Assembly: GCF_024586455.1 (NCBI RefSeq)
Contig: NC_065923.1
Span: 42,642,370-42,706,369 of the forward strand
Direction: 5' to 3'
DNA length: 64,000 bases
Source of the DNA: Bactrocera neohumeralis
Taxonomy: Eukaryota > Arthropoda > Insecta > Diptera > Tephritidae
Shown here: piece by piece, positions 1 to 11,534 of the stretch
How the letters are laid out: each line of letters opens with the position of its first letter
Position numbering within the stretch: position 1 is the stretch's first letter
The notes under the pieces: generated by a model
What the model was told of the DNA's origin: nothing
Seen by the model: only the letters and a program-made list of their open reading frames with translations
Database searches by the model: none
Made by a program: the position numbers and the translations under genes

Positions 1-1425
1 ATTACTAAAGCAGAAGGCGCTTACGCGAATCCAAGCGAATCTAGGTTCTTCTCCAACAGGCCTTTCCAACGAGTGGAGGTCTTCCTCTTCCTCTGCTTCT
101 AACGGCGTCGAATACTTTAAGAGCTGGAGTGTTTTCGTCCATTTGAACATCATGACCTAGCCAGCGTAGGTGCTGTCTTTTAATTCGCTGATATGTCAAT
201 CTTGTCGTATATCTCGTACAGTCATCGTTCCATCAATGCGCATCTCGCCGTGGCCAATGCAAAATCAGCACCTTTGAGATTGAATTTTTGTTAACGTCCA
301 AGAGAAAGTCATCGAGTTACTGTCATCGACCTGTTTGTTTGAACAGGAGATATTTCGTCTTACCCTCGCACCATATAGCTTTAGGACTGGAGAAAGCAGC
401 ACTAACGCCAGCAGCGACTCTTATAAAGATTGGCGCCTGCTCGATTAAGTTCAGCAGCTCGAATTATTTTTCACCTGTTGTCGCACGACGCCTTGTACTC
501 AATCAAAAGAAAAACGGTTATTATGTATTGGATTTCGAGGCTGACATTACTGTTGCACTTAATGCTGGGTCCAAGATAAACGAAAGTGACGTGAGAGTCT
601 AATCAGTTTGATGACGGTGGGCTTTAATCTTTCACACCATATGCTCGATAGAACATGCGATGTTTAAGAGACTTATCCCACGATAGTTGGCGCAGATTGT
701 GGGGTCTCCCTTTTTGTGGATTGGATAGAGCACACTTAAATTCCAATTGTTGGGCGTGCTTTCATCCGACCATATTTTATAAAGAAACTGATGCATGCTC
801 CTTATCAGTTCTTTGACAATCCATCGGTCCCGCCGCTTTGTTGTTCTTCAGACGGTTAATTGCTATTCGAACTTTTTCATGGTCGGGCAATGGAACGTCT
901 GCTCCATCATCATTGATTTGAGAATCTGGTTTGTCTTCCCTGGGCATTTAATTTTCACTGCCATTCAGCGGGTTGGAGAAGTGTTCCCTCCATAATTTTA
1001 GTATGCTTTGATTACTAGATCATCTCTTTGGGTTCTACAAAAGTATGCTCCGGTCTTGAAACCTTCTGTTAGTCGCCGCATTTTTTGTAGAGTTTTCGGG
1101 CATTACCCCTGACGGCCAGCTTGTCAAGCTCTTCGTACTCACGCATTTCAACCTCTCATTTTTTCTGTCTGCAAATGCGTCTCGCTTCCCTTTTCAACTC
1201 TCGATATCTATTCCATCTAATCATCTATCGGGACGGAGTCTCTCTCCCACCACGAATCCCACACCAAATTTGCCCTCCTTTATACAAATGGCCACTGTAG
1301 TAAATGCCACAAGGACCTACTCGCCTCAGTCCTTGGCTCGTCCATCGCATTTGTTGGACTGCGGTGATGTCAGCTTTCACTCTAACGAGGACATGCCTTT
1401 AAACCGTAATTTTAAAGATATTAGC
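1..1425 (-). pseudogene. decayed non-LTR retrotransposon (endonuclease-reverse transcriptase type)
   Basis: Read on the minus strand from 1425 down to 1, the pieces follow the order of an insect endonuclease-RT LINE ORF2 (often auto-annotated 'craniofacial development protein 2-like'). Near 1420-1230 is an endonuclease N-terminal part with a motif like KFGVGFVVGERL. Near 1190-1050 is a linker resembling ELDKLAVRGNARKLYKK. Near 890-600 is the RT start, with traces of RLKNNKAAG..DG and of the Y..I.KKGDPT..NYRGISLL region. Near 400-340 is EGKTKYLL (just after the usual YADD box). Near 130-20 is the C-terminal VFDAVRSRGRGRPPL region. The frame changes repeatedly, there are many stops, and the RT core between about 600 and 480 is largely missing. 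It once copied itself by target-primed reverse transcription; it is dead here. The left end runs off the window. The clade is not assigned. Confidence 0.75.
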
Positions 1426-1739
1426 AGGTGTCGTTATCAAAAGAGGGGGGTTTCATCGTAGTCTTGTTTGTTCTTTTGTGTTTTTTACGTGGCGAGTCCC
1501 AAACCCAGCGCACAACTCTTTGGAGGGGATGATTCGCCTTCTCGTTTTAGCTGGCATTCATGCTTAGATTTTTTGGCTACCCAGAGGATACTTGGTCTAA
1601 GACCGGAAGAATAATAGCTGTTGTAAATAGATTGAAATCATGACAAGAATTGAAATTGCTTGGGAAATTTTTCTAAAATAATGATTTATTAGTTGCATGT
1701 ATTAAGACAATATCCACAGATATGACTAAAACAAGTTTA

Positions 1740-2110
1740 AATTATTCTATTGGATGTTTTGTGTTCACCGTAATCTTAGCAACAAACTCTCTCATACAGC
1801 GATCAATCTACCAAACATAAGCTGTACCGAACCGTCTTTTCACTATTGATCAAAGATTCTTAATCGGATTGAGGTGTTGGCTACTCCATAATTCTAAAAT
1901 GTTGTTTTTCAAACCATTCCTTTATAATTTTTTCTATAAGTATTCGAAGTCCCAATGATTGGGATAACCACATTTCCCAATAAAATTGCGAGGATTGGTT
2001 TGCAGAATTTGAATCTATTCTTCTTTTTGCATGATACCATCTACTAAATGCAGGGAGCCAAAATGCCACCATGTAAAGGATCTCCAAACCATTAAATTTT
2101 CTCCGCCATG
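1740..2110 (-). pseudogene. Tc1-like transposase remnant, C-terminal half
   Basis: On the minus strand the reading starts near 2100 with MVWRSFTWWHFGSLHLVDGIM, which fits the M.WG.FS..G...L....G.M block of Tc1/Tc3 (DD34E) transposases. It continues through a segment ending WFEKQHFRIME and then, after frame changes, a stretch close to the SPDLNPIENLW block (seen as HLNPIKNL followed by a stop, then SIVKRRFG). The catalytic Glu of PIENLW reads Lys here. Frames shift at least twice and no terminal inverted repeats were found. This is an old inactive copy, unlike the mariner-type elements elsewhere in the window. Family assignment is from motif order only. Confidence 0.6.
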
Positions 2111-2149
2111 ATTAACAGTTTGCTTTACGTGGTCTTTTTGTATACGTTC

Positions 2150-2442
2150 TTAGGGTCTACACCGAAATTATTGCTTTCCGTCTGACCGAAAATATCGGCC
2201 AATGTGTATATAAATGAAAATCAAAGAGAATCTTTTTATGTAATAGTATGTGGTTTGGCAAAATAGATAAAATCGGGTCAATACTATCCCCAACTCCACT
2301 ATATTACATACATATGTATAATGATTTCGATCCTTTGGTTGACATTTTGCACCTTACGGTATTTCCCTGACTCGTATTCTTGCAAATTGTGAAGGTATAA
2401 AATGTTCAGGTGCACCTCAGCTTAGCCTTTCTTTACTTGTTA
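2150..2442 (+). mobile_element. Helentron-like repeat type F, 3' end
   Basis: The segment contains GACCGAAAATATCGGCCAATG near 2194, found again near 26046, and ends with a GTATAAAATGTTC / CTTAGC / TTTACTTGTT tail at 2392-2441. That tail is the terminal pattern of the F repeats in this window (compare 10431-10488, and the reverse complement at 54585 and 61968). The 5' part is missing. Non-coding and non-autonomous; the layout resembles INE-1/DINE elements of Drosophila, which end in a CTTGTTT-type terminus. Confidence 0.6.
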
Positions 2443-4740
2443 TTATGACATTAATATTATTACTATCATCATTATTATATTATATTATTATTAATTACTA
2501 CAAGTATAAGTATGAATGTCCTTAATTTAAAAAACAAAGAACACCTACACTTGAATATTGCATACCATATTTAAAACCCTTATAAGCTTTTCTGAGTAGA
2601 TAAAAAAATATCGACCTACCAACGTAAATTTTTACTTGTAGGTTATTGTCTTGTTGTTATTGACTTTCTATATGTTTCTGACTGTTAAGCTATCACGAAC
2701 TGTCGTTATCATATTGGTTAGGTGCGTTACTTTTATCCCAAAGCATTGCTACTTGCTTCGAAAGCAACGGAACACAAAATTACGAACACTAGTGTCCATG
2801 ACACATATACATATGTGGTTGAGGTAGTATACGTTTATGCGATAGTCAAGTGCATAAATACATTTTTCATGTACTTTTACTCCTAGTTATTTACGGCCTG
2901 TCAAGCTGCCTGGACATATTCGCTGCACATAAATTAAAAGGAAAATATTGGGTTTGCATACTCTCTTAGGCATTGTGTAATTCAGCTGACACACATTCTC
3001 TCTTTGCCTTTAGACTGCGTGTCGGTTGACTTTACGTATATGCATACCAGTAATTGACAGCTAAACTAAATAAAGCAAGTCTTTATTTATATAACACATT
3101 TTTCAGAACCTGAGATAGAAATTAAAATATTACTAATCTGCTTAAATTCGAATATTTTTCCAACGTTTTTGCTAAAAAACACCTCTGCATTCTTCTTAAA
3201 GTTTTCATGTCTTTCATGAATGTTATACCGTTGTTGTAAAGTGTATTTTACTTTTCCCAATAATTCATAAGTTGTCTGCCTTAAGACTGTTATTTTGCGT
3301 ATCGACAGCAACTCAGATATTTTATTGGCAACAGGAAAATGTATATTTGTCTTATCTCTTTGGACTGACTTAGGTTCCCTGTCGTTGTATGTTGTTATTA
3401 TTAGTTTTGTTTTCTTTTTCCTTCATCCTGATTCTCTCGATGGTAGACACTTATTGCCGGTTGTAAGTCATTGCCTTGTTGTCGACTTATGTTTGTTTTG
3501 CGGTTATCTTGGCAATAAACCAGTTTTTATGCGTGACCAAGTACTGTTTACATTTATGGTTTACTCCGCTTACATATTTGATTTGCATTCTGTTTTTCAT
3601 ATTCACCGTAACACCAAATACAGACATAAAATGGCATTAAAAAGTATTAACAAAAATCTGTAAACTCGATATGGAAAATTGTTGGCATTTACGCCTGAAT
3701 TCAAATTTCTACGTCAGTTTTTACTATCGTTAAAAAGCAGTAAGGCACTGATTTATTATAGATCGCCAAATGAAAGAAGTTTACTTTTTTATATTCATGG
3801 GAGCTAGTCTGCTGGGAATTTTCTATATGAAATTGAACTTTGTGAAACTCTCTATAGAATATTTACTAAAAAATATTGAAACCGACGAGGAAATGTCATT
3901 CATATGTATTTGCAATAACACTTTCTGTGAATTTTGAAGTCAAAGTATGAAAACAACGGTGCCATATACACTGGTGTTACCGAACCGCAGAAACACAAGT
4001 GCCTAAAAAATTAAAGATACATTCGTCCAAGAAGTAGAGCAGGACTTATGACCTAATGCTTGAGTGTAATTAAATACGTTAATTGTTGAAATATAGTTAA
4101 ATGTATAGGAAGACTTCAGTAATATAAGAAGCATGTTACAGAACATTGCTTCGAAAAAGAACCCCAGCTATTTTCAGAGCAACGATTCTCTGATGTCAAG
4201 GATCAAAGAAAATATTTAAGATACAAAACACTTGACATATTAGTCATACCTTCTGTCTCAATTGAAAAGAGGAATATGTTGCACACAGAGTGACAGCTTT
4301 AAATGTTTAATGTAATTTAATAATTAATTTTTAAAAATTGACAATAACGCCCTACAACTACTTGTCTTGGTTAATTTTAATAAAACCATGAGATTCCCTA
4401 AGTTTCGTAATTATAATGTTGATCTTCTAAAACACTAGATATTCTAAATAGTAAAAACATACGAAAAACAAAGCAATTCAAGTTGATATGCAGTCTATAC
4501 GATTTAAAATACTTCTTTAAAAGGTACTCAATTCATGTAACTTCGATATAAAACGATATGTAACCAAATTTTACATAATTTTGGTGTTAAAAATTAACCA
4601 ATCTTATGGTTGAATAGTCTGAATTTTGCCAGACCAGACACTTTTTATTTGTGATGTTATCTATGGAATGAAAATTTAAATTACAAAACAGATAAAACAT
4701 AATTATGTGTAATAATATTTTTGACAAACTATATAATAAA
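2443..4740. other. unassigned AT-rich sequence
   Basis: No gene or element could be supported. Short ATT-rich simple sequence lies near 2450-2500. A 122-codon open frame at 3295-3663 (+) has hydrophobic stretches but no motif I recognise and no neighbouring signal, so I treat it as chance. Confidence 0.5.
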
Positions 4741-4978
4741 ATAATTTTTATACTTTCCAAGCGAGCCAGGTCCTTCTCCACCTGGTCTTTCCAACGGAGT
4801 GGAGGTTTTCCTCTTACTCTGCTTGCCCCGGTGGGTACTGCGTCCAATACTTTCATCGAGAGACTTTACTTCTCAGTTATCTACTCAGTCCGAATTAGCA
4901 ACAAGAGTTATTCTGCGTTGGATGCAACGGCTCTTTGTTTGATAACAGGAGATATTTCGTCTTGCCCTCCTTCACCAT
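4741..4978 (-). pseudogene. endonuclease-RT LINE fragment, RT end joined to C-terminus
   Basis: On the minus strand two blocks of the same LINE type as at 1-1425 are joined. The first, at 4978-4935, matches the EGKTKYLL region (GGAGATATTTCGTCTT is shared with 345-361). The second, at 4860-4741, reads MKVLDAVPTGASRVRGKPPL followed by RWKDQVEKDLARLE, the conserved C-terminal tail. The sequence between these blocks is deleted. The C-terminal block is still open. A mariner 3' end lies directly downstream at 4985. Confidence 0.75.
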
Positions 4979-4984
4979 AAGACC

Positions 4985-5097
4985 CATTTGCTTCCATAAG
5001 TGTATTAGGGCCAAAGGGGATCACTTTGATGAATTGAAGAATAAATTAAAAATTTTAAAATTATGAACAAAGTCTTACTATTTTTTGCTGATAGTAG
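4985..5097 (+). pseudogene. mariner transposase C-terminus and 3' end (family K)
   Basis: One frame reads CFHKCIRAKGDHFDELKN then a stop, matching the usual mariner ending RWHKCI...GDYFE. The untranslated tail that follows (TATGAACAAAGTCTTAC, then a terminal ATAGTAG before TA at 5098) recurs in inverted orientation at 36750-36790. So this is the last ~110 bp of a mariner; everything upstream of the C-terminus is gone. Inactive. Confidence 0.7.
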
Positions 5098-7689
5098 TAT
5101 TAATTGATCCTTGGTTTGTATACTAGTGAAATTTTCAAAAGGAATTTAAAAATGTGGTTCATGGGAAGTAGGCGAGGGAAGTAGGAGATGGAAAATTACT
5201 AGCTGCAGGAAGATTTACATATAAAACCTTCGGGCATAGCTTGGTGGGTAAAGGCGGTTGGGCAAACACCGACGTTCAGTTGGAATGAAGGTTCAAAGTA
5301 AACATAAATAATGAACCTAACCCTTATAAATCTCTAAATTCTGAAATTTTTACATTTCTTATTATTTGTGTCATCATTTGTGAAATGAAAAAAAAACTAG
5401 CTTATTAATGCAAATATCATGCCTTAAATTTGATCAACTCAGTTTTTAAAATACAATTTTAGGTAGATCTCTTCTACTTTGACGATTTTTGACCAATCTA
5501 TAGCAATTTATGTTTTTCGATTAAACACGTACCGCGCGATTTATCAAGATATCTCGTTATTTACTGAAGTTATCTAAGGGACTGATGCACATCCGGCAAT
5601 TAATTTATCATCAATCAAATTGGACGTAAATTTACTTTAGCTCATAACAATTTCGATCAGCCGACTTTCCATTTATTTTAGAAACTAATAAACATTACTG
5701 AATAAAGTAACTTAATAAATAAGTTTACCTATCGATTTCCAACAGACAAACGTTATAATAAAGTCTTATGTATTTATCTTTAACATTTCTCCGACCGAAC
5801 TTTACATGAAATGTTTTGCAGCGACTGAACTTAGCTCTTCCTTTCTTGCTCAACCGCATATCGACCATGAAATCAGTGCATTTTTTATGTTCTTAGATAA
5901 AATCTCATTTTATAATTTTTTACTTGAAAGATCAAAAGCGAAAACATTTTATGCACGTTCATTCACCAGCCAGCTAAGTGTGCTTGTTAATTCATGCTTG
6001 GCTCTCCACGGGCATTACTTGCCGGCAAAACATTTCGCCTTTGTGCAGGCGATGCGGCAGTGTCAGCCAGCCAACTGTCAGTTAAGCAGGCTCGTTAGCA
6101 TAACAAGCAAGCAGCGTGTTGTGGATAGAAGCGTGAAGCCGAGCAGCCAGACAAATAACCAAAAGACTGCATGATTCATTCATATTTACATATATTTAGA
6201 TGTTTACGTTAAGGCAAATGTGACCAACAATGGCTTGAAGTGGATACTTCGCCGCTCATCTGCTTACACTGTGAATAATGTGACAACTCAGTACGAGGAT
6301 GTGCTGCTTGGGAATACTTTCGCACATATGTACGTATGTATATATGGTACACATATGATTGTGTGTGCATGCCATCCATTTCCATAAATATGAATGTAAC
6401 GCAATGCAGTCATAAATGCACTTGTGCCACTTTCGTTGACACCCAAGCCACAACGATAGCACTCGAGTGCAGCAAAGGCAGAGTCATATTTTTACGTATT
6501 TATATACATATATAAGTGTGTTAGTATCTGGCAGTAAAGTTAGAGAGATTGCATGCAGATGTGTTGCCCGACCCTTACAAATTATACGTATACGTGTGAT
6601 ATTATATGTACATACTAACTTCTTTCAAAGTCCCTAAGTCACGACCTTGACATGCTGCTTTGCTGGTTGCGGGTATCTATTACGTATAATTTTATATTCT
6701 ATGGCATAATTTCTGTGTCGTATGAATGTATTACTACATCAGGTATTACTGCACCAGGTGTTACTAAAACCCAAGGGAAATATATATACGTGTTTATGTA
6801 TGTTTTAGTAGACGAGAATTGCGTAATACTTAAATTCTCATGTTTGTGTGTTTATCTTCATTCTCACCATTTTTTTTAACTCTTCTATAACCTTCTTATC
6901 TTAAGTCAATGGAATAGAAATGAGAATGTAATACCGGATATGCTTGGGCGGCACACGGGCTGGCGGAACACAAGTTAATTCTAAATACTTTGCTAAATTC
7001 ACTATATATTATAGAGATTATTATAGACTGAGGTCACAGATAGATCAATTTATGACCGAAATCATGCTTTCTTTAGCTATGTATTGTATATTTCCTTAGT
7101 TATCATTCACCTATAATATTCGTATAATTGGCATGTGTGTGTAAAAGTTTACCTTACTTTTTTGTAGGCTTAAAATATGCTGCCTTTATTTGCATTTTAA
7201 AGCTTTTACATTGTAGGCCTTGGTCAGATTTACTAACTATTGTTTGGATATCAGTATGCGCATAAGCATAAGCTTTTAACCTTTCACTTTAAACTGCGTT
7301 GCACTTAGCATTCCTGCAGTGACCCAATTCCCAACTACAAAACAATAAAGCTAACAACAAAAGTGGAGCATCAAACCTTTGTACATTGAAGCACAATGAG
7401 CTTTCTTTACATGTTTTCTAATTTTCCCACAAAGCATAAGGTACTCTTTAATCTTCATTCAGAAGATAATAGAAGAATAAATGGAATATGATAGCAAGAA
7501 GGTCTGTGGAAATTGTAATGCGCATAATATTCACTAACAAATATAAGTACAAAAGCATGTAAACTGAAAGTGGATGCATTTTTGAGATTAGCCCAATTAT
7601 TCTCTCGAAAAATATACCAGCAAATTTAAAAATTTTATATTCTAGCAACTTCTCAAAGGTGTGGAAATTTCTTTTCGGATTTCAATAAT
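5098..7689. other. unassigned sequence
   Basis: Nothing firm seen. A 122-codon open frame at 5806-6174 (+) overlaps a locally GC-richer patch (about 6000-6140) but shows no recognisable domain, so I do not call it a gene. Short TATA/CATA-rich simple sequence occurs around 6310-6350 and 6480-6520. Confidence 0.5.
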
Positions 7690-8790
7690 ACAGCCGACAG
7701 GATGGCCGATACTTTTGATTTTGACAATTTTTGTCATAAGGTGGCACACCTCAAAGGCACTATTTGTGCAAGGTATTATCCAGATACATTGATTGGTTTT
7801 TGGTTCGTATACTGGAAAGTAATTGAATCTAAATTTGTATTATATATATAGTATAGGAAATAGACGTAGTTTTTGTCTGATTTCGTCCATTTCCGCACTG
7901 TAATGTAGGAAAATCATTATAATATTACCTACCCATTTATGGGGGTACTCTCATGTGAACGCACACATTTTACCACTTTTTAAGAATTTTTTTTTATGCG
8001 ACAACAAAATTCAATCATTTTAATTTTTTAATATATTTTTATTTGTATTTTTAAATGTAAAAAAAAATCGTTTTTTATATTTTTAATATATACATATATA
8101 TTTTTTTTTTAATCAAAGTAGTCCCCAACAAAAAAAAGTAGTTCACTGGTCATGGTGATAGCGGCTGTTCATGTTGTCTGAAATAAAAAAATCGAATAGA
8201 TTAGTATTCAGTAGTTCTGCGGCTATCGTCTTTACCAAATATAGTCAATTCCATTAAAAAAAAAATATCGAACTTCAAAAAAAAGTCAGGAAAATCTTGC
8301 TTTTTTTCGTTAAAAATCGTTTAAAAAAATTTGAAAATATTTTCGAAAATAAACAATTCTGGTAGGGACGATAACTATAAATAGTAGAAGAACATATGTA
8401 AATTTTAAAGCAATCGGTTTAATACTTTTTTGTTAGGACCATGACAGTTTCAGAAAATGATGATTCGAGAAAAATGCGTTTAGAAACGTAGCAGCTCCAG
8501 ACTTGTCATGGCGCCTGGTAGACAGTCGCTTACGACACGTCGGCAACTATGAGCTGTAACTTATCAAATACTATGAATTTCGGTCTGAATTTTTCACAGC
8601 ATGTTCTCAATAGGTTTTACTGTCAAAATATAAAAAAAAAATCGATTTTTCGAAGTGATTACATGAGAATACCCCCTTATGTTGAAATCGGTCAAGTATG
8701 TACCAAGATATGGGTTTTCACCAAATATGGTCAGTGTCACGTTCATCGTTCCAATTTTACATCGACTTCTATAAAAACTTTTCAACCCTA
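7690..8790 (-). mobile_element. Helentron-like repeat type F, split by a MITE
   Basis: The left half (7690-7939) carries the F-repeat landmarks ATAAGGTGGCACACCTCAAA and GGCACTATTTGTGCAAGG, also recognisable at 51650-51700. The right half (8678-8790) continues with ACCAAGATATGGGTTTTCACC, C(G)TTCATCGTTCCAATTTTA and TTCTATAAAAAC, which is the next part of the same repeat (compare 51770-51860). The MITE at 7940-8677 therefore sits inside it. Both outer ends of the F repeat are missing. No coding capacity. Confidence 0.65.
7940..8677. mobile_element. 738-bp MITE with GGGGGTAYTCTCATGT terminal inverted repeats (G2)
   Basis: The left end TGGGGGTACTCTCATGTGA and the right end (reverse complement AGGGGGTATTCTCATGTAA) are inverted repeats of about 17 bp. 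TA dinucleotides flank both sides (7938-7939 and 8678-8679), consistent with a 2-bp target duplication. The interior is AT-rich with long A and T runs and has no open frame of note. A second element of nearly the same length with a related terminus lies at 27495-28238. TA duplications suggest mobilisation by a Tc1/mariner-type or other TA-targeting transposase; the superfamily is not proven. Confidence 0.75.
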
Positions 8791-9334
8791 GATGTCTTCC
8801 CTAATTCAATTCTTATTACTAAATAAGAGTGCTGTGTCTTACTGTTTTATTAGTTGATCAAAATTTCTAGAGTGTGTTGCTACATGTTTGACAGAGTATA
8901 AAAGCGGAATAAACTAAATCAATCATTCTAAAACAAAATTTTGCAAACCTTCATATTTGGCGAATATGAGAGAAAATCAAAATTGATATGGGTTTTTTAT
9001 TTTATTCTCACTTATATAAGTGTTCATGAAATACAACATGGATATAAATAAGGATATGTAACAGGAAGCCTATTTAAGTTGTCAATATTTTGACTTGGGT
9101 TGTAAATTTATGAAAGCTTTTCTTAAAATGATACAGTCAGAAAAATTGCATTCGAATGCAATAATGGTTGTAAGTTTCATGTATGTTTTTACTAAGTCCT
9201 GCCGGAATTCTTTAGAACGATTGGTTCATTTGAGTAGTAATTTTCCAAAATACACTTCAAATAATTTTCAAGTGTATACGCGACAACTGTTTCTCTAGGA
9301 AATTTTTTAGCCTTAAAAAAAATCAGTAATGATA
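8791..9334. other. unassigned sequence
   Basis: AT-rich, no motif or element end recognised. A 67-codon open frame at 9095-9298 has no detectable similarity to anything I know. Confidence 0.5.
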
Positions 9335-10488
9335 TTTTTATACTCTTGCAACATGTTGCTATAGAGTACAATAGTTTTGTTCACCTAACAGTTGTTTGTA
9401 TCACCGAATCGATACCGAAATAATCGATTTAGATTTGGGGTTGTGTATATAATGAGTTTTTCAATAAAGACGCTACAAAAGTATACCGATTGGGACAGCA
9501 CACGGCGCTATATTTTCCCGCTCTTTTGTCACTTCTCTTCTGTGTAGTTTCTCATAATCGAAATATATACGATCCAATAACGAGTCAAAATTATTAATTT
9601 TATTTACTATGGAAATTCATAGTCAGTGGCTTCAACTGTAAAAGCGATACGTCCAATTTATGGTCGTCATAATCGTGCTGTCAAATCAACAGTTGAAATC
9701 TTCATCGAAAAATCATCACCAGCGATGAGATTCATTTCTAGCTGAATGGCTTCCTCAATAAGCAAAATATGCGTTATTGGTCAGGCAGCAACAGCAACAC
9801 GCACTCCCTAAGTCACCATTGCATCCCGAGAAAATTACGATTCAGTGCGTTTTATGAGACGGCGGCGTCATTGGGTCGTACTTCTTCCGTGATGATCAAT
9901 ACCGGCTCAATGATAACCAAATATTTTTGGCCCGAATTAGATGAAATGGAATTGGACAATATATGATTTCAAGAGGACGGCGCCGCAAGCCACACAATGA
10001 ATGTTACAATCAATTTATTGAAAACCAAGTTTGGTGAACGTGTTATCTCACGAAATGCCTAGCCAATTGGCCGCCTCGGTCTCGCGATTTGACGCCCTTA
10101 GACTATTTTCTATTTCCTGTGGGGCTACGTCAAATTTATGCTCTATGCCAATAAACCAGCGACGATTGATGAAATTCGCACGAATATCGAACGTGAAATT
10201 GTAGCAGAATCGGCCGATTTATATTTGAAAACCGTCGAAAATTGGCTTCAGCGTCTGGACTTCTGCAAGCGCGCCCATGGTGGCCATGCAAAAGAAATCG
10301 ATTTCCATTTATTATGGTATCCAATGTACTTTCGCAGGAATAAAAAATTGTATTGATATCCCAAACCGTTTTTCTTTCATTTAAGCAAAACTTTAGCGCC
10401 TGGAGGTATTTCTCCGGCTATGATCCTGACAAGTTGCAAAAGTATGAGATGATCGGTTACCACCTAACCAAGCTCTTCGTTACTTGCA
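9335..10488 (+). mobile_element. Helentron-like repeat type F, split by a mariner
   Basis: The 5' end at 9335-9451 shows the F start: TTTTTATACTCTTGCAACATG with the palindrome GCAACATGTTGC inside a TACTCT...AGAGTA stem, then GTTCACCTAACAGTTGTTTG. After the mariner insertion the 3' end resumes at about 10405-10488, with AAGTTGCAAAAGTATGAGATG, a degenerate ATCGGTTAC... hairpin and CTTCGTTACTTG. Both termini are thus present, but the internal region is reduced to roughly 200 bp besides the insertion. Non-coding. Confidence 0.7.
9452..10404 (+). pseudogene. mariner-type transposase, family B (inside F repeat)
   Basis: A Tc1/mariner-superfamily transposase of the same lineage as the copy at 47940, broken in several places. 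The 5' terminus is GTTTTTCAATAAAGACGCTAC at 9456, seen inverted at the 3' end of the B copy ending at 24165. Around 9640-9690 is the N-terminal HTH region. Near 9730-9760 is the first catalytic block (TSDEIHF.LNG, disrupted). Near 9960-10000 is the second (FQEDGAASHTMN, with Glu-Asp). Near 10075-10110 is PRSRDLTP.DYFL. An open tail at 10138-10356 follows (YANKPATIDEIRTNIERE...). Many stops and frame changes. The 3' terminal repeat is not recognisable near 10400, so the end is eroded or deleted. Confidence 0.8.
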
Positions 10489-11253
10489 TTGGGTTTTATT
10501 CTATTAACCCTTAAACTAATATCGGAGGAAATATACGTTCGTTGTTCTCAAATCAATTTATAAATTTTTCCAATTAAAATTGCATACGCGTGCTTACAAA
10601 AACAGTACTTGTACTCCAAATCTACAGCTGCAAAAAAATTTAACCAAAAATCAAAAAAATATATTCAAGTTATTTTATTTTAATTCATATTTTGCGCTCC
10701 TAGCTTACCTTTTTATGCTAAGCTTTTGCGAAATTCCAATTACAATTGTATGTACATATCTGCGATTCTGCTACAAAAGCTAGCTTCAGCGCTTTAATGA
10801 AATATTTTAATCCTACAATTATCATCGGATTTTTCGCATTCACGCTCTTTTTTCCTTCAGCAGTGAAACTGATGCATTCCATTGACACACTTATACGCCT
10901 TTTGTTTGTGGGCGTGAATGGCATTGCCCGCTTTTTATGTATAGGCGTATATGAACATATGCATTTGCATTTACTCTATATGCGCGGAGAAATTAATTAA
11001 AAACTTAACCAAGAATTCCAATCATACATAACATTGGAAACAGTTGACATTTTTATGCGTTCATTTTTGCTTGCGGTCTGTCCACAACTTTTTATTTACA
11101 ACAATTTTTCACCTTGACTTACTTCCTTTGTTTATGAGTTGTATTTTATTTCAAAACACCGCCAGGGCTTTGTGGGAAATCCATCCCTAACAAATATAAT
11201 GTATAATATACATATATATATACGACTTATGATGGAATAAATTGAATGAATGT
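10489..11253. other. unassigned sequence
   Basis: No element or gene recognised. Overlapping short open frames on both strands between 10580 and 11000 are mutually shadowing and carry no known motif. Confidence 0.5.
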
Positions 11254-11534
11254 ATGCCAGTTAGGGTGCTTCAAAAAAAAATTTTGAGTTCTTTTTTCAA
11301 CTCTTACCCCCTCAAATATTAGTGATTGATAAACAAAAAATCCTCCCTCAAGCCAGGCGCTGCAACTTAATTCTAAGGGGTCGCTATTTTTTTTTTTTAG
11401 GTTCCCATACATTTAACATAGGAATTTTCGTTTTTTCATTCAAACTAAAATTTTACCTACTAATTTTCGTTTCTCAAAAATAATGATAGAAATGTGAAAT
11501 TAAAAAATTTTTTTTGAAGCACCCTAATGCCAGT
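11254..11534. mobile_element. 265-bp hAT-type MITE with exact 8-bp target duplication
   Basis: The element 11262-11526 begins TAGGGTGCTTCAAAAAAAAA and ends with the inverse (TTTTTTTTGAAGCACCCTA). The octamer ATGCCAGT stands immediately outside on both sides (11254-11261 and 11527-11534). An 8-bp duplication with ends of the form TAGGGTG...CACCCTA fits the hAT superfamily. The interior (TTAGGTTCCCATACATTT and poly-T/A) has no coding capacity, so a transposase elsewhere must have moved it. The intact duplication suggests a comparatively young insertion. Part of the interior recurs near 60790. Confidence 0.85.

Noticed and set aside
288..602. 104-codon plus-strand frame near the left end
   Set aside because: Antisense shadow of the minus-strand LINE (EGKTKYLL region).
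3295..3663. 122-codon open frame on the plus strand
   Set aside because: Hydrophobic and low in complexity, with no known motif and no upstream or splice context. AT-rich DNA of this length can give such frames by chance.
5806..6174. 122-codon open frame over a GC-richer patch
   Set aside because: No recognised domain; Ser/Gln-rich tail arises from CAG/AGC-like words common in fly non-coding DNA.
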